A DNA stretch of 64,000 bases from Psychrobacillus psychrotolerans (GTDB lineage: Bacteria > Bacillota > Bacilli > Bacillales_A > Planococcaceae). Shown here piece after piece: positions 26,195 through 36,660 of this stretch. The stretch spans positions 62,001 through 126,000 of the forward strand of contig NZ_FOXU01000005.1 in assembly GCF_900115805.1 (NCBI RefSeq). Direction: 5' to 3'. The position numbers and the translations under genes are program-made. A model generated the notes under the pieces. That model searched no databases. It saw nothing but the letters and a program-made list of their open reading frames with translations, and was not told where the DNA came from. Position 1 is the first letter of the stretch. Every line of letters begins with the position of its first letter.

Positions 26195-26914
26195 ATGGGT
26201 CGTAAGTGGAATAATATTAAGGAAAAGAAAGCTTCCAAAGACGCTAATACTAGTCGTATTTATGCGAAATTTGGTCGTGAAATATATGTTGCTGCAAGAC
26301 AAGGTGAGCCTGATCCTACATCTAACCAAGCGCTTAAAGTAGTATTGGAACGTGCAAAAACATACAGTGTGCCTAAGCATATTATTGATAAAGCGATTGA
26401 AAAAGCAAAAGGTGGATCCGAAGAAAGCTTCGATGAGCTTCGTTATGAAGGTTTTGGACCAAGCGGTTCAATGGTTATCGTTGATGCACTTACAAATAAC
26501 GTAAACCGCACAGCATCCGATGTACGTGCTGCATTTGGTAAAAATGGTGGTAATATGGGTGTCAGTGGTTCAGTTGCTTATATGTTTGATGCAACAGCCG
26601 TTATTGGTTTAGAAGGAAAAACGGCTGATGACGTTCTGGAAATTTTGATGGAAGCGGACGTTGACGCACGCGATATTTTAGAAGAGGAAGATACAGTAAT
26701 CGTTTATGCGGATCCTGATCAATTCCATGCTGTACAGGAAGCACTCAGAGCTTCAGGAGTTACAGACTTTACAGTTGCAGAACTAACGATGCTTGCTCAA
26801 AACGATATTGCATTAGATGCAGACGCTCAAGCGCAATTTGAAAAAATGATTGATGCTATTGAAGATTTAGAAGATGTTCAACAAGTCTACCATAATGTAG
26901 ATTTAGGAGAGTAA
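26195..26914 (+). CDS. yeeI: YebC/PmpR family protein (YeeI)
   Basis: 239 residues from the ATG at 26195, the conserved start [16 protein letters not shown] of the family. It closely resembles B. subtilis YeeI along its length, including the [10 protein letters not shown] and [14 protein letters not shown] stretches. YebC-family proteins act as transcription regulators and, by recent work, as ribosome-associated factors that help at proline-rich stretches; which role YeeI-type paralogues have is less clear. It has its own promoter and terminator. Confidence 0.93.
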   Translation: MGRKWNNIKEKKASKDANTSRIYAKFGREIYVAARQGEPDPTSNQALKVVLERAKTYSVPKHIIDKAIEKAKGGSEESFDELRYEGFGPSGSMVIVDALTNNVNRTASDVRAAFGKNGGNMGVSGSVAYMFDATAVIGLEGKTADDVLEILMEADVDARDILEEEDTVIVYADPDQFHAVQEALRASGVTDFTVAELTMLAQNDIALDADAQAQFEKMIDAIEDLEDVQQVYHNVDLGE

Positions 26915-26919
26915 TAGTG

Positions 26920-26965
26920 AAAAAAGCTGATCCAACGTAGTTTTCTACTTTGGATCAGCTTTTTT
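26920..26965 (+). terminator. Rho-independent terminator after yeeI
   Basis: AAAAAGCTGATCCAA / TTGGATCAGCTTTTTT, 15 pairs with a 14-base loop. Confidence 0.9.
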
Positions 26966-27024
26966 ATTTGAGTGATGGAACAGAAATTTAACAAATACGT
27001 CCAATGTGAAGAGGGGGTTATTAT

Positions 27025-27477
27025 TTGAATAGTAAAATAATAATTCGGATTGTTATTGTCATTATTCTTTCTATATCAATTTTATTTCCAAATAAGTCTT
27101 TAGCAGATTGGGCGTATGCATTTGTTGTGTGGGATGACTACGTATATGTTATCACCGATGAACAAGTCGATGAGGTAGATAAAGAAATTGGTCATGTAAC
27201 GAAGTATTCAGATAGGGAAGGAACCTATTCTGGGAATTTCTCCAATGTCTATCCAAAAGGGACGAAGTATTATAGCATCCAAGGGATAAATTCGGAGGAA
27301 GCCATTGCTATACAGGAGGACGATGGAACATATATTCAAGCTACAAGAGATGGAGAATACGCTAGAAACAAAGATGGAATAGATAATGTTATTACTCTAG
27401 CTTTCATTGGAGCAATTTTACTAGTTATTACTTCAATTGTAAGAACTAATTATTATGGGAAAAGGAGAGAAGGATGA
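27025..27477 (+). CDS. Secreted/membrane protein of unknown function
   Basis: 150 residues from a TTG seven bases after GAGGGGG. An N-terminal helix (about 5-28) resembles a signal peptide ending near SLADW, and a second helix sits near the C-terminus (about 118-140), leaving a 90-residue extracytoplasmic domain. I do not recognise the family. The stop overlaps the next gene's ATG (ATGA), so the two are translationally coupled and probably work together at the membrane. Confidence 0.65.
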   Translation: MNSKIIIRIVIVIILSISILFPNKSLADWAYAFVVWDDYVYVITDEQVDEVDKEIGHVTKYSDREGTYSGNFSNVYPKGTKYYSIQGINSEEAIAIQEDDGTYIQATRDGEYARNKDGIDNVITLAFIGAILLVITSIVRTNYYGKRREG

Positions 27478-27848
27478 ACAGAAAAGTAAAAGTAATTCTC
27501 CTCGTAACAATTATACCTATTACGGTGATTCTAGTACTATTAGGAATCTTCCTATATACATTTTTTGTTAGTATGGAAAGTCTACCGAAAGGAGAATTTT
27601 TAGTGGAGGAATCATCACCAGATGGGAAATTCACGTTAAAGGCCTATGTTACAAACGGGGGAGCTACTACTTCCTATGCAGTTCGTGGAGAACTCGTTTT
27701 CAATGAAAAAAATGGGAAAACCAAAAATATATATTGGAATTATAGAGAAGAAGATGCGGAAATTTCTTGGGTGGATAATGATACAGTAATTATCAATAAT
27801 CATACTTTAAATGTCCCAAAGGAAAAATATGATTTTAGATCTCATTAG
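27474..27848 (+). CDS. Membrane-anchored DUF5412-like protein
   Basis: 124 residues: one N-terminal helix (about 7-30) and an extracytoplasmic beta-rich domain with SSPDGKFTLKAYVTNGGATTSYAVRGEL (in parts), WNYREEDAEISWVDNDTVIIN. This layout and the SPDGKFT...GGATT pattern resemble the DUF5412 family. Function unknown. It overlaps the preceding gene by four bases and ends before a strong terminator, closing a two-gene operon. Confidence 0.7.
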   Translation: MNRKVKVILLVTIIPITVILVLLGIFLYTFFVSMESLPKGEFLVEESSPDGKFTLKAYVTNGGATTSYAVRGELVFNEKNGKTKNIYWNYREEDAEISWVDNDTVIINNHTLNVPKEKYDFRSH

Positions 27849-27898
27849 TGTTAGTGGAGGTATTTAACATATTAAAAATGTTCGGACTGGAAGACAAA

Positions 27899-27936
27899 TA
27901 AACAGCCTTTCCATTTTCGAAGGAAAGGCTGTTTTT
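27899..27936. terminator. Rho-independent terminator, usable in both directions
   Basis: AACAGCCTTTCC / GGAAAGGCTGTTTTT around ATTTTCGAA. The region 27849-27999 holds nothing else I can support. Confidence 0.88.
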
Positions 27937-27999
27937 CTTAATAGCAAAGCCAGCGTCTGTTTAGCTCCGGTGCTGACCTAGGCGTTTCTGTCCTTCTGT

Positions 28000-28422
28000 T
28001 TAAGCTACCGATTTCTTTCTACGATAGTTCCACTGTTGAAACTGGAATCGGATGAAACAACCAATACAAAATCCTGCTATTGCAATGGAAGCGGCAAGGC
28101 CAACCATAATAGTTGCGATATTAAATAATAACGACCAGTTTAGAAAGTAGCTAATTGTAGCTACTAACAAGAAACCAACTGCCAGCCATTGATTAAATCT
28201 TAGTTGTGCATAATCATCTTGAATATATTGAGAGGCAGGTTTAGACAAGAACCACCTTTTGGCTACAACTAAAATTGGATGGAAACCTGTTAATAAACTG
28301 GATAAATTGGCAACTAACGGAATAAGTAATATCCACGCAGATTGAGTTAGAAGAGCAATGATTACAGATAAAACAATAGTCCATTGGTTGAGCATTACAA
28401 GTGGTTTAGGAATTGTTTTCAT
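28000..28422 (-). CDS. DUF4395 family membrane protein
   Basis: 140 residues with four helices (about 10-28, 30-48, 75-93, 97-122) and the FCIGCFIRFQ motif with a Cys-x2-Cys pair near the C-terminus that is typical of DUF4395. The Cys pair hints at a redox or metal role, but none is known. It is a single gene between the converging terminator and the ABC-F gene. Confidence 0.8.
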   Translation of the reverse strand: MKTIPKPLVMLNQWTIVLSVIIALLTQSAWILLIPLVANLSSLLTGFHPILVVAKRWFLSKPASQYIQDDYAQLRFNQWLAVGFLLVATISYFLNWSLLFNIATIMVGLAASIAIAGFCIGCFIRFQFQQWNYRRKKSVA

Positions 28423-28587
28423 TTTAAAACCTACTTTTCTTATCGGATTTTATATTATTATATGTTGATAGTCCATGAAAGTAAATAGAGGGACATATAT
28501 AATCATATTTCCTGGGAAATTGATAAGATGTGATTTGAAACGACAAATACAATAAAAGTAACTTCAAGATAGGAGCTGCCTTCTATA

Positions 28588-30243
28588 TTATTTCTTTTTT
28601 AAGTCGTTTATTTTCTTAGTTAGTTCATTGAATTGTACATCGAGTTCACTATACTTAGGGGCATTATTTTTTAGGAAACTGAGTTTGCCGAGAACTGCCT
28701 GCCGTTCCGTTTCTAGTGTTAAGAGTTGTTTTTCAATTGAAGACTCATTGTTTCTATGCATCCATTCGTTATAGTTCATTTCTACCTTTCGAATCGATTC
28801 ATTTTCAAAAATCAGCAATTTATTTGTTAATTTTTCTAAGAAGTATCGGTCATGTGTCACAAGTAAAATAGTGCCTGGAAAAGTAGAGAGTGTTTTTTCT
28901 AACTGTTCACGAGAAGGGAGATCTAAATGGTTTGTTGGTTCGTCTAATAGTAAGACATCTTTTTGGTCGAGCATGAACTCCATTAGCTTCAGCTTCACCC
29001 GCTCTCCCATACTCATTGTTGATATAGGCCGCATCCAGTGTTCTTTTGAAAAGCCTAAGTTAGTCATTAGTGTTTGGATAAGTCCTCTTATCTCAAAGTC
29101 AGTCGGTCCAAAAAATTCAAATGGTGTTAGGTTTTCAGGTAAGTCGAACACGGTTTGGCGTAAATAGCCAATATTCATAGATTCGGTTTTCCAAAGATCT
29201 CCTTGATAACTTTCTTCTCCTAATAGCATGCGAAAAAATGTTGATTTTCCACTACCGTTAGAACCTAATAACCCTACGCGTTCTTGAGCTTGTATGGTGA
29301 AAGAAGTAGGTTGGAAGAGTGTGCTATTTTTAAATTCTTTTCTAAGACCTTTTGCTTCGATGATGCGTTTACCTTTTTTCTTGTTTCCTTCAATGGAAAA
29401 AGACACATCTTTTTCTTTATCAGGTTTATCGACAGTGTTTTTAGTAAGTTCCAGTTCTAGCCTTTTCTTTTTGGAGCGTATTTGCACATCCATTTTTTTA
29501 GCTTTAACTCGATAATACTCCTTGTTGAATTCATGCTTGGTAGAATCCGCATGTGCTTTGGATGACCAGTTTTTCAGTTCGGTAATTTGCCTTTCCACTT
29601 GCTGTATTTTTGATTGTTGCGCATCATAAAGTCTTTGTTGTGTCAGGATTTTTTCTGCTTTTTTATCCCTATAAGTCGAATAGTTCCCAGCGTATGCCGT
29701 CAGTTTTTTATTTTCAACTTCCCAAATATAATCCGCTACCTCATCTAAGAAGTACCGATCGTGAGAAACTAGAACGATCGTGCCATTATAAGTGAGAATC
29801 TGTTTCCTTAAGTAGGATAAGCTCTCCTGATCCAAATGATTTGTTGGTTCATCTAAAAGTAAGACTTGAGAATTCTCTGCGAATGCACGAGATAATCTTC
29901 TTTTCATCTTTTCGCCGCCACTCAGTTGTGCAAATTCTCTTCCTTCTGGAACAGTCCATTTACTTAAAGCGGCTAGCTTATCAAGTTCATCTTCTTTTTC
30001 ACTAAAGTGCTCATCTTCTTGCTGAAAGTAGCTTATAGAAGGGGGAGTTCCGATCCATTCAACCCTTCCGCTAGTAGGAAGGACTTCATTGGAAAGAATC
30101 GTGAGTAACGAAGACTTACCTTGTCCGTTTCCACCAACAATTCCAATAACTACATCTGCTTGTATATCTCCTTTTACATTCTTTAAGATTACATCGTCGC
30201 CAAAAATAATGCTTATATCATTTAATTTTCCTAATATTGTCAT
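28588..30243 (-). CDS. ABC-F ribosomal protection ATPase (VmlR/Vga/Lsa-like)
   Basis: 551 residues from the ATG at 30243, eight bases after AAAGGAG. Two ABC domains without membrane segments: Walker A GGNGQGKSS and GSNGSGKST, signatures LSGGEKMKRR and MSMGERVKLK, and LLLDEPTNHLD in both. The charged interdomain linker is about 80 residues. Such ABC-F proteins (B. subtilis VmlR, Listeria Lmo0919, Vga, Lsa) push pleuromutilin, lincosamide and streptogramin A drugs off the ribosome. The long leader with a mini-ORF and terminator (see 30468 and 30268) is typical of drug-induced members. Drug spectrum cannot be read from the sequence. A C-terminal helical extension (about 490-551) is present. Confidence 0.88.
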   Translation of the reverse strand: MTILGKLNDISIIFGDDVILKNVKGDIQADVVIGIVGGNGQGKSSLLTILSNEVLPTSGRVEWIGTPPSISYFQQEDEHFSEKEDELDKLAALSKWTVPEGREFAQLSGGEKMKRRLSRAFAENSQVLLLDEPTNHLDQESLSYLRKQILTYNGTIVLVSHDRYFLDEVADYIWEVENKKLTAYAGNYSTYRDKKAEKILTQQRLYDAQQSKIQQVERQITELKNWSSKAHADSTKHEFNKEYYRVKAKKMDVQIRSKKKRLELELTKNTVDKPDKEKDVSFSIEGNKKKGKRIIEAKGLRKEFKNSTLFQPTSFTIQAQERVGLLGSNGSGKSTFFRMLLGEESYQGDLWKTESMNIGYLRQTVFDLPENLTPFEFFGPTDFEIRGLIQTLMTNLGFSKEHWMRPISTMSMGERVKLKLMEFMLDQKDVLLLDEPTNHLDLPSREQLEKTLSTFPGTILLVTHDRYFLEKLTNKLLIFENESIRKVEMNYNEWMHRNNESSIEKQLLTLETERQAVLGKLSFLKNNAPKYSELDVQFNELTKKINDLKKK

Positions 30244-30267
30244 ACAAACAACTCCTTTTAGAGGAAT

Positions 30268-30298
30268 AAAAAAATCCCTCCGTATAATACGGAAGGAT
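30268..30298 (-). terminator. Attenuator terminator in the ABC-F leader
   Basis: On the minus strand ATCCTTCCGTATT pairs with ATACGGAGGGAT and is followed by seven T, 25 bases before the gene's ATG. A premature terminator in a leader is how drug-induced ABC-F genes are held off. Confidence 0.85.
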
Positions 30299-30467
30299 GT
30301 TGCTGACCATAAAGCATATACGAAAAACGCTACATATTCAGTGCTATGTAGAGAATACCGTACGTATTGTAAGAATAATGGGCAGACTAATCCTATTTCC
30401 GTTTGCGTATAAAATATTTTTTTCTGCATGAAGCAGCAAATATTATGCAAGAAATAAGATTATATAA

Positions 30468-30482
30468 TCATAGTCCACCCAT
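30468..30482 (-). CDS. Candidate ABC-F leader peptide mini-ORF (MGGL)
   Basis: ATG GGT GGA CTA TGA preceded by GAAGGGA. A second mini-ORF, ATG ATT ATA TAA (30471-30460), overlaps its stop. Both lie about 170 bases upstream of the attenuator terminator. Ultra-short upstream ORFs that stall drug-bound ribosomes are known for Listeria lmo0919; the same role here is inference. Confidence 0.45.
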   Translation of the reverse strand: MGGL

Positions 30483-30679
30483 CGTCCCTTCAAATTTGTT
30501 AATTGAATTATAGCATATTTTTACCTGATTTGCCTAGAAAACGGGTAGAAACAAGTGACATATGGAAAGAGTTAATTGAAAATATTAATTTTACATTATA
30601 TTTCGTGAAATGTATTTAAATTCGTGATTTTTAATAAAAACTCCTGTAGAATGAATACATATTTGAGGAGGTATGGAGA

Positions 30680-31393
30680 ATGAAACAATTAGATGCACAT
30701 GAAATTATTTCATATATTCAACACGCTAAAAAATCAACGCAAGTGAAAGTATACATAAAAGGAAACGGCATAGATCAGATTTCTTTCGGGGAACATACAA
30801 AAGTTTTTGGGGAGGGAAATTCTCTAGTATTATTTGGAGAATGGTCTGAAATTGAATCCGTTTTAAATGAATATAAAAATCAAATTGATGATGTAGTCGT
30901 GGAGAATGAAAGTCGTAACTCCGCTATTCCACTTTTGGACCTAAAGGGGATAAACGCACGTATCGAGCCAGGTGCAATTATTCGAGATCAAGTTAGTATT
31001 GGAGATAATAGTGTTATTATGATGGGCGCACTTATTAATATTGGTGCAGTTATTGGTGAAGGTACGATGATTGATATGGGCGCAGTTCTAGGTGGACGCG
31101 CAACTGTAGGGAAAAATTGTCATATTGGTGCTGGCGCAGTGTTAGCAGGAGTAATTGAGCCACCTTCTGCAACTCCGGTAATTATAGAAGATGACGTAAT
31201 GATTGGCGCGAACGTGGTAGTTCTTGAAGGATGTAGAGTTGGTAAAGGTGCAGTTGTAGCTGCGGGTGCCATAGTTACTAAGGATATCCCTCCATATACG
31301 GTAGCTGTAGGAGCACCTGCAAAAGTCATTAAAGAAATAGATGATCAAACAAGATCGAAAACGGAAATCATGCAAGAATTACGTCAGTTGTAA
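30680..31393 (+). CDS. dapH: 2,3,4,5-tetrahydropyridine-2,6-dicarboxylate N-acetyltransferase
   Basis: 237 residues, ATG after GAGGAGG. N-terminal DapH domain (about 1-85) then a left-handed beta-helix of hexapeptide repeats (about 90-215: [20 protein letters not shown]..., [24 protein letters not shown], in parts). It acetylates tetrahydrodipicolinate in the acetylated branch of diaminopimelate/lysine synthesis, as B. subtilis YkuQ/DapH. The deacetylase gene follows 11 bases downstream, so two steps of one pathway share an operon. I saw no lysine riboswitch in the leader. Confidence 0.95.
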   Translation: MKQLDAHEIISYIQHAKKSTQVKVYIKGNGIDQISFGEHTKVFGEGNSLVLFGEWSEIESVLNEYKNQIDDVVVENESRNSAIPLLDLKGINARIEPGAIIRDQVSIGDNSVIMMGALINIGAVIGEGTMIDMGAVLGGRATVGKNCHIGAGAVLAGVIEPPSATPVIIEDDVMIGANVVVLEGCRVGKGAVVAAGAIVTKDIPPYTVAVGAPAKVIKEIDDQTRSKTEIMQELRQL

Positions 31394-31404
31394 GTTGGTG
31401 GCTG

Positions 31405-32529
31405 ATGAAAACCTTACAAGATATTCGGAGAGATTTACATCGCATACCTGAATTAGGTTTTGAAGAAGTAAAAACACAAAGTTATTTATTGGAACAAATT
31501 CGTGCGCTTCCACAAGATAGACTAACCATAATTACTTGGAAAACAGGGATTGTCGTAAAAGTAGAGGGAACAGAACCTACACAAACGATTGGTTGGAGGA
31601 CGGATATAGATGGTCTACCGATTACGGAGGTGACTGGACTTCCATTTGAATCTAGCCATCCTGGTAAAATGCATGCTTGTGGTCATGACGTTCATATGAC
31701 GGTGGCCCTTGGTTTACTTAGGAAACTAGTAGAAAACCCTATCAAGGATCATGTAGTTATTCTATTTCAACCAGCAGAGGAAAGTCCCGGAGGTGCACTT
31801 CCAATGCGAGAATGGTTAAAAGAAGAACAAACGGCTTTAATGCCCGATAAAATATTTGCCTTTCATGTAGCACCTGAATATCCTGTTGGAACAGTAGCCA
31901 CTCGTCCAGGTTTACTTTTTGCTAATACATCTGAATTATTTATCGATGTAATTGGAAAGGAAGGGCATGCGGCATTTCCGCATCAGGCGAGAGATATGTC
32001 TGTTGCAGCAGCTACACTATTATTGCAATTACAAACGATTGTAAGTCGTTCTATCAATCCTATGGACCCAGCGGTTCTTACGATTGGGAAGTTCACTTCT
32101 GGAACAGTACAAAATATTATTTCTGGTCACGCTAGGCTAGAGGGAACTATTCGTACGATGGATGCAGATACGATGGCGATTATTAAAGAGAAGATCGAGT
32201 CGTTTTGTCGAGCGACAGAAATTGCTTTTGAATGCTCTGTTCAGATAGACTACGGTTCGTCCTACTATCAGGTGAAAAATGATGAGCTACTTGCGAACGA
32301 GTTTTTAGCCTATGCGGAAGTACATTCAGCAACGAATGCCATTTTATGTGATGCGGCTATGACTGGTGAAGACTTTGGTTATTTCCTTCAAGAAATACCA
32401 GGCCTGCTATTTTGGGCTGGAGTTAACTCATCATATGGACTGCATCATCCGAAGCTCAGTCCCGATGAAGCTGTGATAGACTATCTAGTTCCATTTATAG
32501 ATGCCTATTTCCGTAAAATTTCAAACTAA
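31405..32529 (+). CDS. ykuR: N-acetyldiaminopimelate deacetylase
   Basis: 374 residues of the M20 amidohydrolase family. Metal-site residues are present: [15 protein letters not shown] (about 89-103) and PAEESPGGA (about 125-133), with a [10 protein letters not shown] dimerisation/substrate segment and the C-terminal [12 protein letters not shown] block. It removes acetyl from N-acetyl-LL-diaminopimelate to give LL-DAP for lysine and peptidoglycan. Pairing with dapH as in B. subtilis ykuQR makes the assignment firm. A ribosome site is weak (GTTGGTGG), suggesting coupling with dapH. Confidence 0.93.
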   Translation: MKTLQDIRRDLHRIPELGFEEVKTQSYLLEQIRALPQDRLTIITWKTGIVVKVEGTEPTQTIGWRTDIDGLPITEVTGLPFESSHPGKMHACGHDVHMTVALGLLRKLVENPIKDHVVILFQPAEESPGGALPMREWLKEEQTALMPDKIFAFHVAPEYPVGTVATRPGLLFANTSELFIDVIGKEGHAAFPHQARDMSVAAATLLLQLQTIVSRSINPMDPAVLTIGKFTSGTVQNIISGHARLEGTIRTMDADTMAIIKEKIESFCRATEIAFECSVQIDYGSSYYQVKNDELLANEFLAYAEVHSATNAILCDAAMTGEDFGYFLQEIPGLLFWAGVNSSYGLHHPKLSPDEAVIDYLVPFIDAYFRKISN

Positions 32530-32568
32530 AAAGGATTTACTCTGTTTAGTACAGAGTAAATCCTTTTT
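32528..32568 (+). terminator. Rho-independent terminator after dapH-ykuR
   Basis: AAAAAGGATTTACTCTG / CAGAGTAAATCCTTTTT, 17 pairs around TTTAGTA. Confidence 0.92.
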
Positions 32569-32641
32569 AATTTACTTGCTTTCATCATGCACTTACTCAA
32601 GGGGCCGGTAAATATATTCCATTCTATTTGGTTAGTATCTT

Positions 32642-34486
32642 TTAATCCACTAGTTGAACATTACATTCTTTAAACCAAATATCCATCTGTACCAAGTATG
32701 CCAGAAGCTGCGGTCCAGACATTAACTGGCCAAACCATGGTACTTTAAATGCTTCTCCGTTGGATTCGACAAGGTCAGCTAAGCGTTGCTTTTGGAACAG
32801 TTCGTGTAGAATAGAGTTTTTGTCTTGTAATTGCTCTTTCAACAAATTACTCACAATAGCTGTATAAACAGGATTATGTGTTTTTGGGTATGGACTCTTT
32901 TTACGATAAAGTACATCAAATGGCAGACTGCCTTCAAATGCCTTTCGTAATATGCCTTTTTCCTGATTGCCGACCATCTTGTATTCCCATGGAATATTCC
33001 ATGCATACTCTACCAGACGATGGTCCGCAAAGGGTACACGCACCTCTAAGCTAGCCCCCATACTCATACGATCTTTCCTATCTAACAAGGTCGTCATAAA
33101 CCACGTCATATTCATATAAAATAATGCGCGTCTTTTTGCGTCAATTTCTGATTCGCCTTCCAAAAGAGGAGTTTCAGCTAAAGTAGTGTCATATGCATTT
33201 TGTACATATTCTTCAATATTTAATTTACCTTGCCAACTATCATTCAATAACTGGAAGCGTTCACTAGTAGATCGTATCCAAGGAAACCCTTTTTCTGCAT
33301 TTCCTATTTGGTGAAACCAGGGGTAGCCACCAAATATTTCATCCGCACATTCTCCAGATAAACCTACCGTAAAGTCCTGTTTTATTTCTCGGCAGAACCA
33401 TAGTAAAGAAGAATCGATATCGGCCATGCCTGGAAGATCCCTTACGTGAACAGCCTCTCTTAAATACTCTGCTAGTTTTTGTTGGGTAATAATAGAAAAA
33501 TGATGGTCCGTTTCTAAATGGTCCGTCACTTTTTGTATCCATGGAAGATCGCTTGAAGGTTGAAAAGTATTACCTTTAAAATGATGGTCATTATCTTGAT
33601 AGTCGATGGAGTACGTATGCAGTGGGGATTTGGAATCCTGAGAATAGGATTTGGCTGCTATTGAAGTGATAATACTGGAGTCCAAACCTCCAGATAGGAA
33701 TGTACAAAGGGGAACGTCTGATACAAGTTGTCTTTCTACAGCATCGGTTACTAATGAATGAACCTTTTCCGTAGTTTCATCTAAAGAATCTGTATGTTCC
33801 TTGCTTTCTACATTCCAGTAACGCCAAGTCCGAATGCCGTTGCGAGTTAAACTGAGTGCATGGGCAGGGCGTAATTCATGTATATCCTGGTACACGCCAG
33901 AACCAGGGGTACGTGATGGACCTAATCCAATGATTTCGGCTAGACCATTTCTATTAATGATAGGGGAAATAGCAGGATGGGCAAAGAGCGACTTTTGCTC
34001 AGAACCAAATAGGAAACCGCCGTTTTTTTCTGTATAAAAAAGTGGTTTCACTCCAAGGCGATCGCGCGCTATAAACACTTTTTGCTCCGACTCATCCCAT
34101 ATAGCAAATGCGAATATTCCATTAAAATGGTCAACACAATTTTCCTTCCATTCTATATAGGAGGTCAATAATACCTCTGTATCTGAATGACCAGAGAAGC
34201 TATGCCCACGTTTCAATAATTCTCTTCGGAGATCCTCTGTATTATATAATTCTCCATTATACGTAAGTGTATATTCATTAGAATGATAGGTTTTAGTCAT
34301 CGGTTGCTTTCCGCCGACTGGATCTACTACTGTTAAACGGCGATGTCCAAATATGGCGTGCGGAGAATTCCAAATATTATCGTCATCTGGGCCACGCTTC
34401 TTTAAGGTTTCCGTCATTTTAGCAACTGCTGATAATTCGTTTCTCAAATCCCTTTGAAAATGAATCCAACCAGTAATTCCACACAT
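32642..34486 (-). CDS. asnO: Asparagine synthetase (glutamine-hydrolysing), AsnO type
   Basis: 614 residues from the ATG at 34486; this start is required because Cys2 (MCGITGW) is the glutaminase nucleophile. Class II glutamine amidotransferase domain (about 2-200, with RGPDD and YNGELYN) and ATP-pyrophosphatase synthetase domain (LSGGLDSSI at about 250). Length and sequence match B. subtilis AsnO (YisO), the sporulation-linked paralogue of three asparagine synthetases there. It makes Asn from Asp, ATP and Gln. It stands alone, between a terminator and the chemoreceptor gene. Confidence 0.93.
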   Translation of the reverse strand: MCGITGWIHFQRDLRNELSAVAKMTETLKKRGPDDDNIWNSPHAIFGHRRLTVVDPVGGKQPMTKTYHSNEYTLTYNGELYNTEDLRRELLKRGHSFSGHSDTEVLLTSYIEWKENCVDHFNGIFAFAIWDESEQKVFIARDRLGVKPLFYTEKNGGFLFGSEQKSLFAHPAISPIINRNGLAEIIGLGPSRTPGSGVYQDIHELRPAHALSLTRNGIRTWRYWNVESKEHTDSLDETTEKVHSLVTDAVERQLVSDVPLCTFLSGGLDSSIITSIAAKSYSQDSKSPLHTYSIDYQDNDHHFKGNTFQPSSDLPWIQKVTDHLETDHHFSIITQQKLAEYLREAVHVRDLPGMADIDSSLLWFCREIKQDFTVGLSGECADEIFGGYPWFHQIGNAEKGFPWIRSTSERFQLLNDSWQGKLNIEEYVQNAYDTTLAETPLLEGESEIDAKRRALFYMNMTWFMTTLLDRKDRMSMGASLEVRVPFADHRLVEYAWNIPWEYKMVGNQEKGILRKAFEGSLPFDVLYRKKSPYPKTHNPVYTAIVSNLLKEQLQDKNSILHELFQKQRLADLVESNGEAFKVPWFGQLMSGPQLLAYLVQMDIWFKECNVQLVD

Positions 34487-34537
34487 ATATGCATCCCTTC
34501 TTTCATCCATTATTTTATGCAAGAGGTGGAAAATTGT

Positions 34538-34588
34538 ATCAAAAAAGACAATCACACAGGTTTTTCACACCTAACGATTGTCTTTAGT
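34538..34588 (-). terminator. Rho-independent terminator after the chemoreceptor gene
   Basis: On the minus strand AAAGACAATC / GATTGTCTTTTTT, with an inner AGGTGTG/CACACCT-like pairing, ends the transcript of the gene at 34596. Confidence 0.8.
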
Positions 34589-34595
34589 ATATTAA

Positions 34596-36281
34596 TTAAA
34601 TTTTAAATTTATTAATTTCTTCCTGAACTACCATTGCACCTTCACTTAAAGACTTCGCAACGGAAGTGATCTCTTGGATAGTTGCAGTTTGCTCCTCTAC
34701 AGCAGCAGCAATCATTTCAGATTGTTCAGCTGCATTAGTTGCCGCGGAAGACATTTCATTAACGGAAGCAGAAACTTCTTCTGTGCTTGCAGAGATTTCC
34801 TCAGTTGAAGCAGAGACCTCTTCAATCTGAGAAGACATTTCTTGTATCGAGCCCATAATATTATCAAATGCTCTTTGTGCATTTTGAATATAGTTAACTC
34901 CTTGATCTACATTCTGTACAGTAATGTTAACTGCATTTTCCACTAGTTTTGTATCCTGTTGGATCAAAGTAGTTAACTCTGTAATTTGACTAGCAGAGTT
35001 TTTCGATTCCTCCGCAAGTTTTCTTACTTCATCTGCGACTACTGCAAATCCTTTACCATGTTCACCTGCACGAGCCGCTTCAATAGCTGCATTTAATGCC
35101 AATAAATTTGTTTGTTCGGTTATATTTGTAATAACTTTTGTAATACTTTCAATTTCAGCTGATTGAATACTTAGCTGCTTAATACGTTCGCTTGTTTCGC
35201 GAGAAGATTTTTGGATAACTGCCATCTGCTCCTCAGCAGTTTTCAATGTTTTTTCGCCGTCAGTTGCAACAGTCTGCGTATCAATAGCTTTCGAGTGAAG
35301 ACTTTGCGTCGCTTCAGCAATTCTTTGTACTCCGTGTGCAGTTTCATCCATTGCAAGAGAGCTTTCTCTACCCATTTCAGCGGAATGACTACTACCTTCA
35401 GCCATAGTTTCTATACGCGTTGCAACATCGTTAGAAGAAATAGAAACTTCATCTGTACTTGCTGCTAACTCTTCTGAAGCTGCAGTTGTCTGTTGTACAT
35501 TGATTGATACGTTAGCAATAAGACCATGGAGATTCTTTTTCATTAAGTTAAATGAATCAGCTAACTTAGCGATTTCATCTTTTGTTTTAACAACAACGTC
35601 GTCTTGACTTAGATCGCCTCCTGCAATAATTGCTGCTGCAGAAGCTAAACGGTTAACTGGACGAGTGATTGAGGAAGTAATAAATATTCCAACTATGATA
35701 GCAAAGATAGTTGCGATAATAGCAACAACTACTATCAATATTTTTGTAAAATTAGCTGCTTCTGTGGACTCTTTGCTTCCTTTATCTACTTCGCCAGATT
35801 GAAATTTTGCGATTGTATTTACTGCGCTTTGTATTCCTTCGTTAGCAGGTCGTGCTTTTTCAGCTAATATTTGAGTGGCAGAATCTAAATCGGTTGCTAC
35901 GAAACCAGAAAGTATCTCTTCCGCAGCTTCTTCGAATTTAAGTTGACTTTCGGTTAAAAGTTGAAGCTGTTCTACATTAGAAGGAACATTAATAATTTTT
36001 TTTAATTCCTCTGTTTTTGCATGGATTAGAGTTTGTTGTTCTTCTAAATTTTTAAGTGTTTCATCGGAGGGGGCAAGAATGTATGAACGCAAGTATAACC
36101 CTTGAAGCGATGATGCATTTAAAATTTCATCTACCTGAAGTAGTTTGTAAACTCGATCTTCAATAAGAAAAGTGTATTGATTATCAACCTTAGTTAATTG
36201 TGTGAATGCTATTACTGAAGTTAGTATTAGAATAGCGACTAAAACACCAAAGCCAGAATAAAGTTTTGTCTTAATAGACAT
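34596..36281 (-). CDS. Methyl-accepting chemotaxis protein
   Basis: 561 residues from the ATG at 36281 with GGAGG eight bases upstream. Helix 1 (about 8-30), a four-helix-bundle ligand domain (about 31-180), helix 2 (about 183-205), HAMP (about 206-258) and a long signalling coiled coil. The hairpin tip [19 protein letters not shown] (about 385-403) is intact, with [20 protein letters not shown]-type sequence after it (here EHGKGF). It senses an outside ligand and controls CheA. No CheB/R-binding pentapeptide ends the protein. The ligand is not known. Confidence 0.92.
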   Translation of the reverse strand: MSIKTKLYSGFGVLVAILILTSVIAFTQLTKVDNQYTFLIEDRVYKLLQVDEILNASSLQGLYLRSYILAPSDETLKNLEEQQTLIHAKTEELKKIINVPSNVEQLQLLTESQLKFEEAAEEILSGFVATDLDSATQILAEKARPANEGIQSAVNTIAKFQSGEVDKGSKESTEAANFTKILIVVVAIIATIFAIIVGIFITSSITRPVNRLASAAAIIAGGDLSQDDVVVKTKDEIAKLADSFNLMKKNLHGLIANVSINVQQTTAASEELAASTDEVSISSNDVATRIETMAEGSSHSAEMGRESSLAMDETAHGVQRIAEATQSLHSKAIDTQTVATDGEKTLKTAEEQMAVIQKSSRETSERIKQLSIQSAEIESITKVITNITEQTNLLALNAAIEAARAGEHGKGFAVVADEVRKLAEESKNSASQITELTTLIQQDTKLVENAVNITVQNVDQGVNYIQNAQRAFDNIMGSIQEMSSQIEEVSASTEEISASTEEVSASVNEMSSAATNAAEQSEMIAAAVEEQTATIQEITSVAKSLSEGAMVVQEEINKFKI

Positions 36282-36507
36282 AGTAGTTTCCTCCAATATG
36301 AGCTGTAAAATATTTATTTGTTACTTATATACTATATGCGTCTTAATTGGTAGGTCAATAAGATTATTTAAGAATAATATTAATAATAAAAAAATAAGAT
36401 TTATTTGTGAAATTTCAAAGGAATACTGTAAATTTCCATATACGTGACGATAATTAGGTAATAGGTCTATGTAATTACGTTACTTTTTACACGTGAATTA
36501 ACATAAT

Positions 36508-36542
36508 AAAAAAGTCGTAAAAGATTTCTCTTTTACGACTTT
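36508..36542. terminator. Terminator hairpin, copy 1 (left of the dispersed repeat)
   Basis: AAAAAAGTCGTAAAAGA / TCTTTTACGACTTT around TTTC; on the minus strand it ends with six T, so it can stop transcripts from the NatAB-like operon. It is nearly identical to the hairpin at 36826-36863. Confidence 0.8.
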
Positions 36543-36660
36543 CAGTTTGACGACAAAGGTATTTTTATAAACGGTTATGAATAGTAATAAATGTCCCTAA
36601 GGGTGTTTATTCATCTTATTAAAAGTAAGATATTAATTACTCTATTGGAACTGTTTATAA

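Noticed and set aside
30244-30450. In-frame N-terminal extension of the ABC-F protein by about 69 residues
   Set aside because: The extra residues do not resemble ABC-F proteins and cover the attenuator terminator; the ATG at 30243 has an ideal ribosome site.
34487-34555. N-terminal extension of AsnO
   Set aside because: Class II glutaminases need Cys as the residue after the initiator Met, which fixes the start at 34486.
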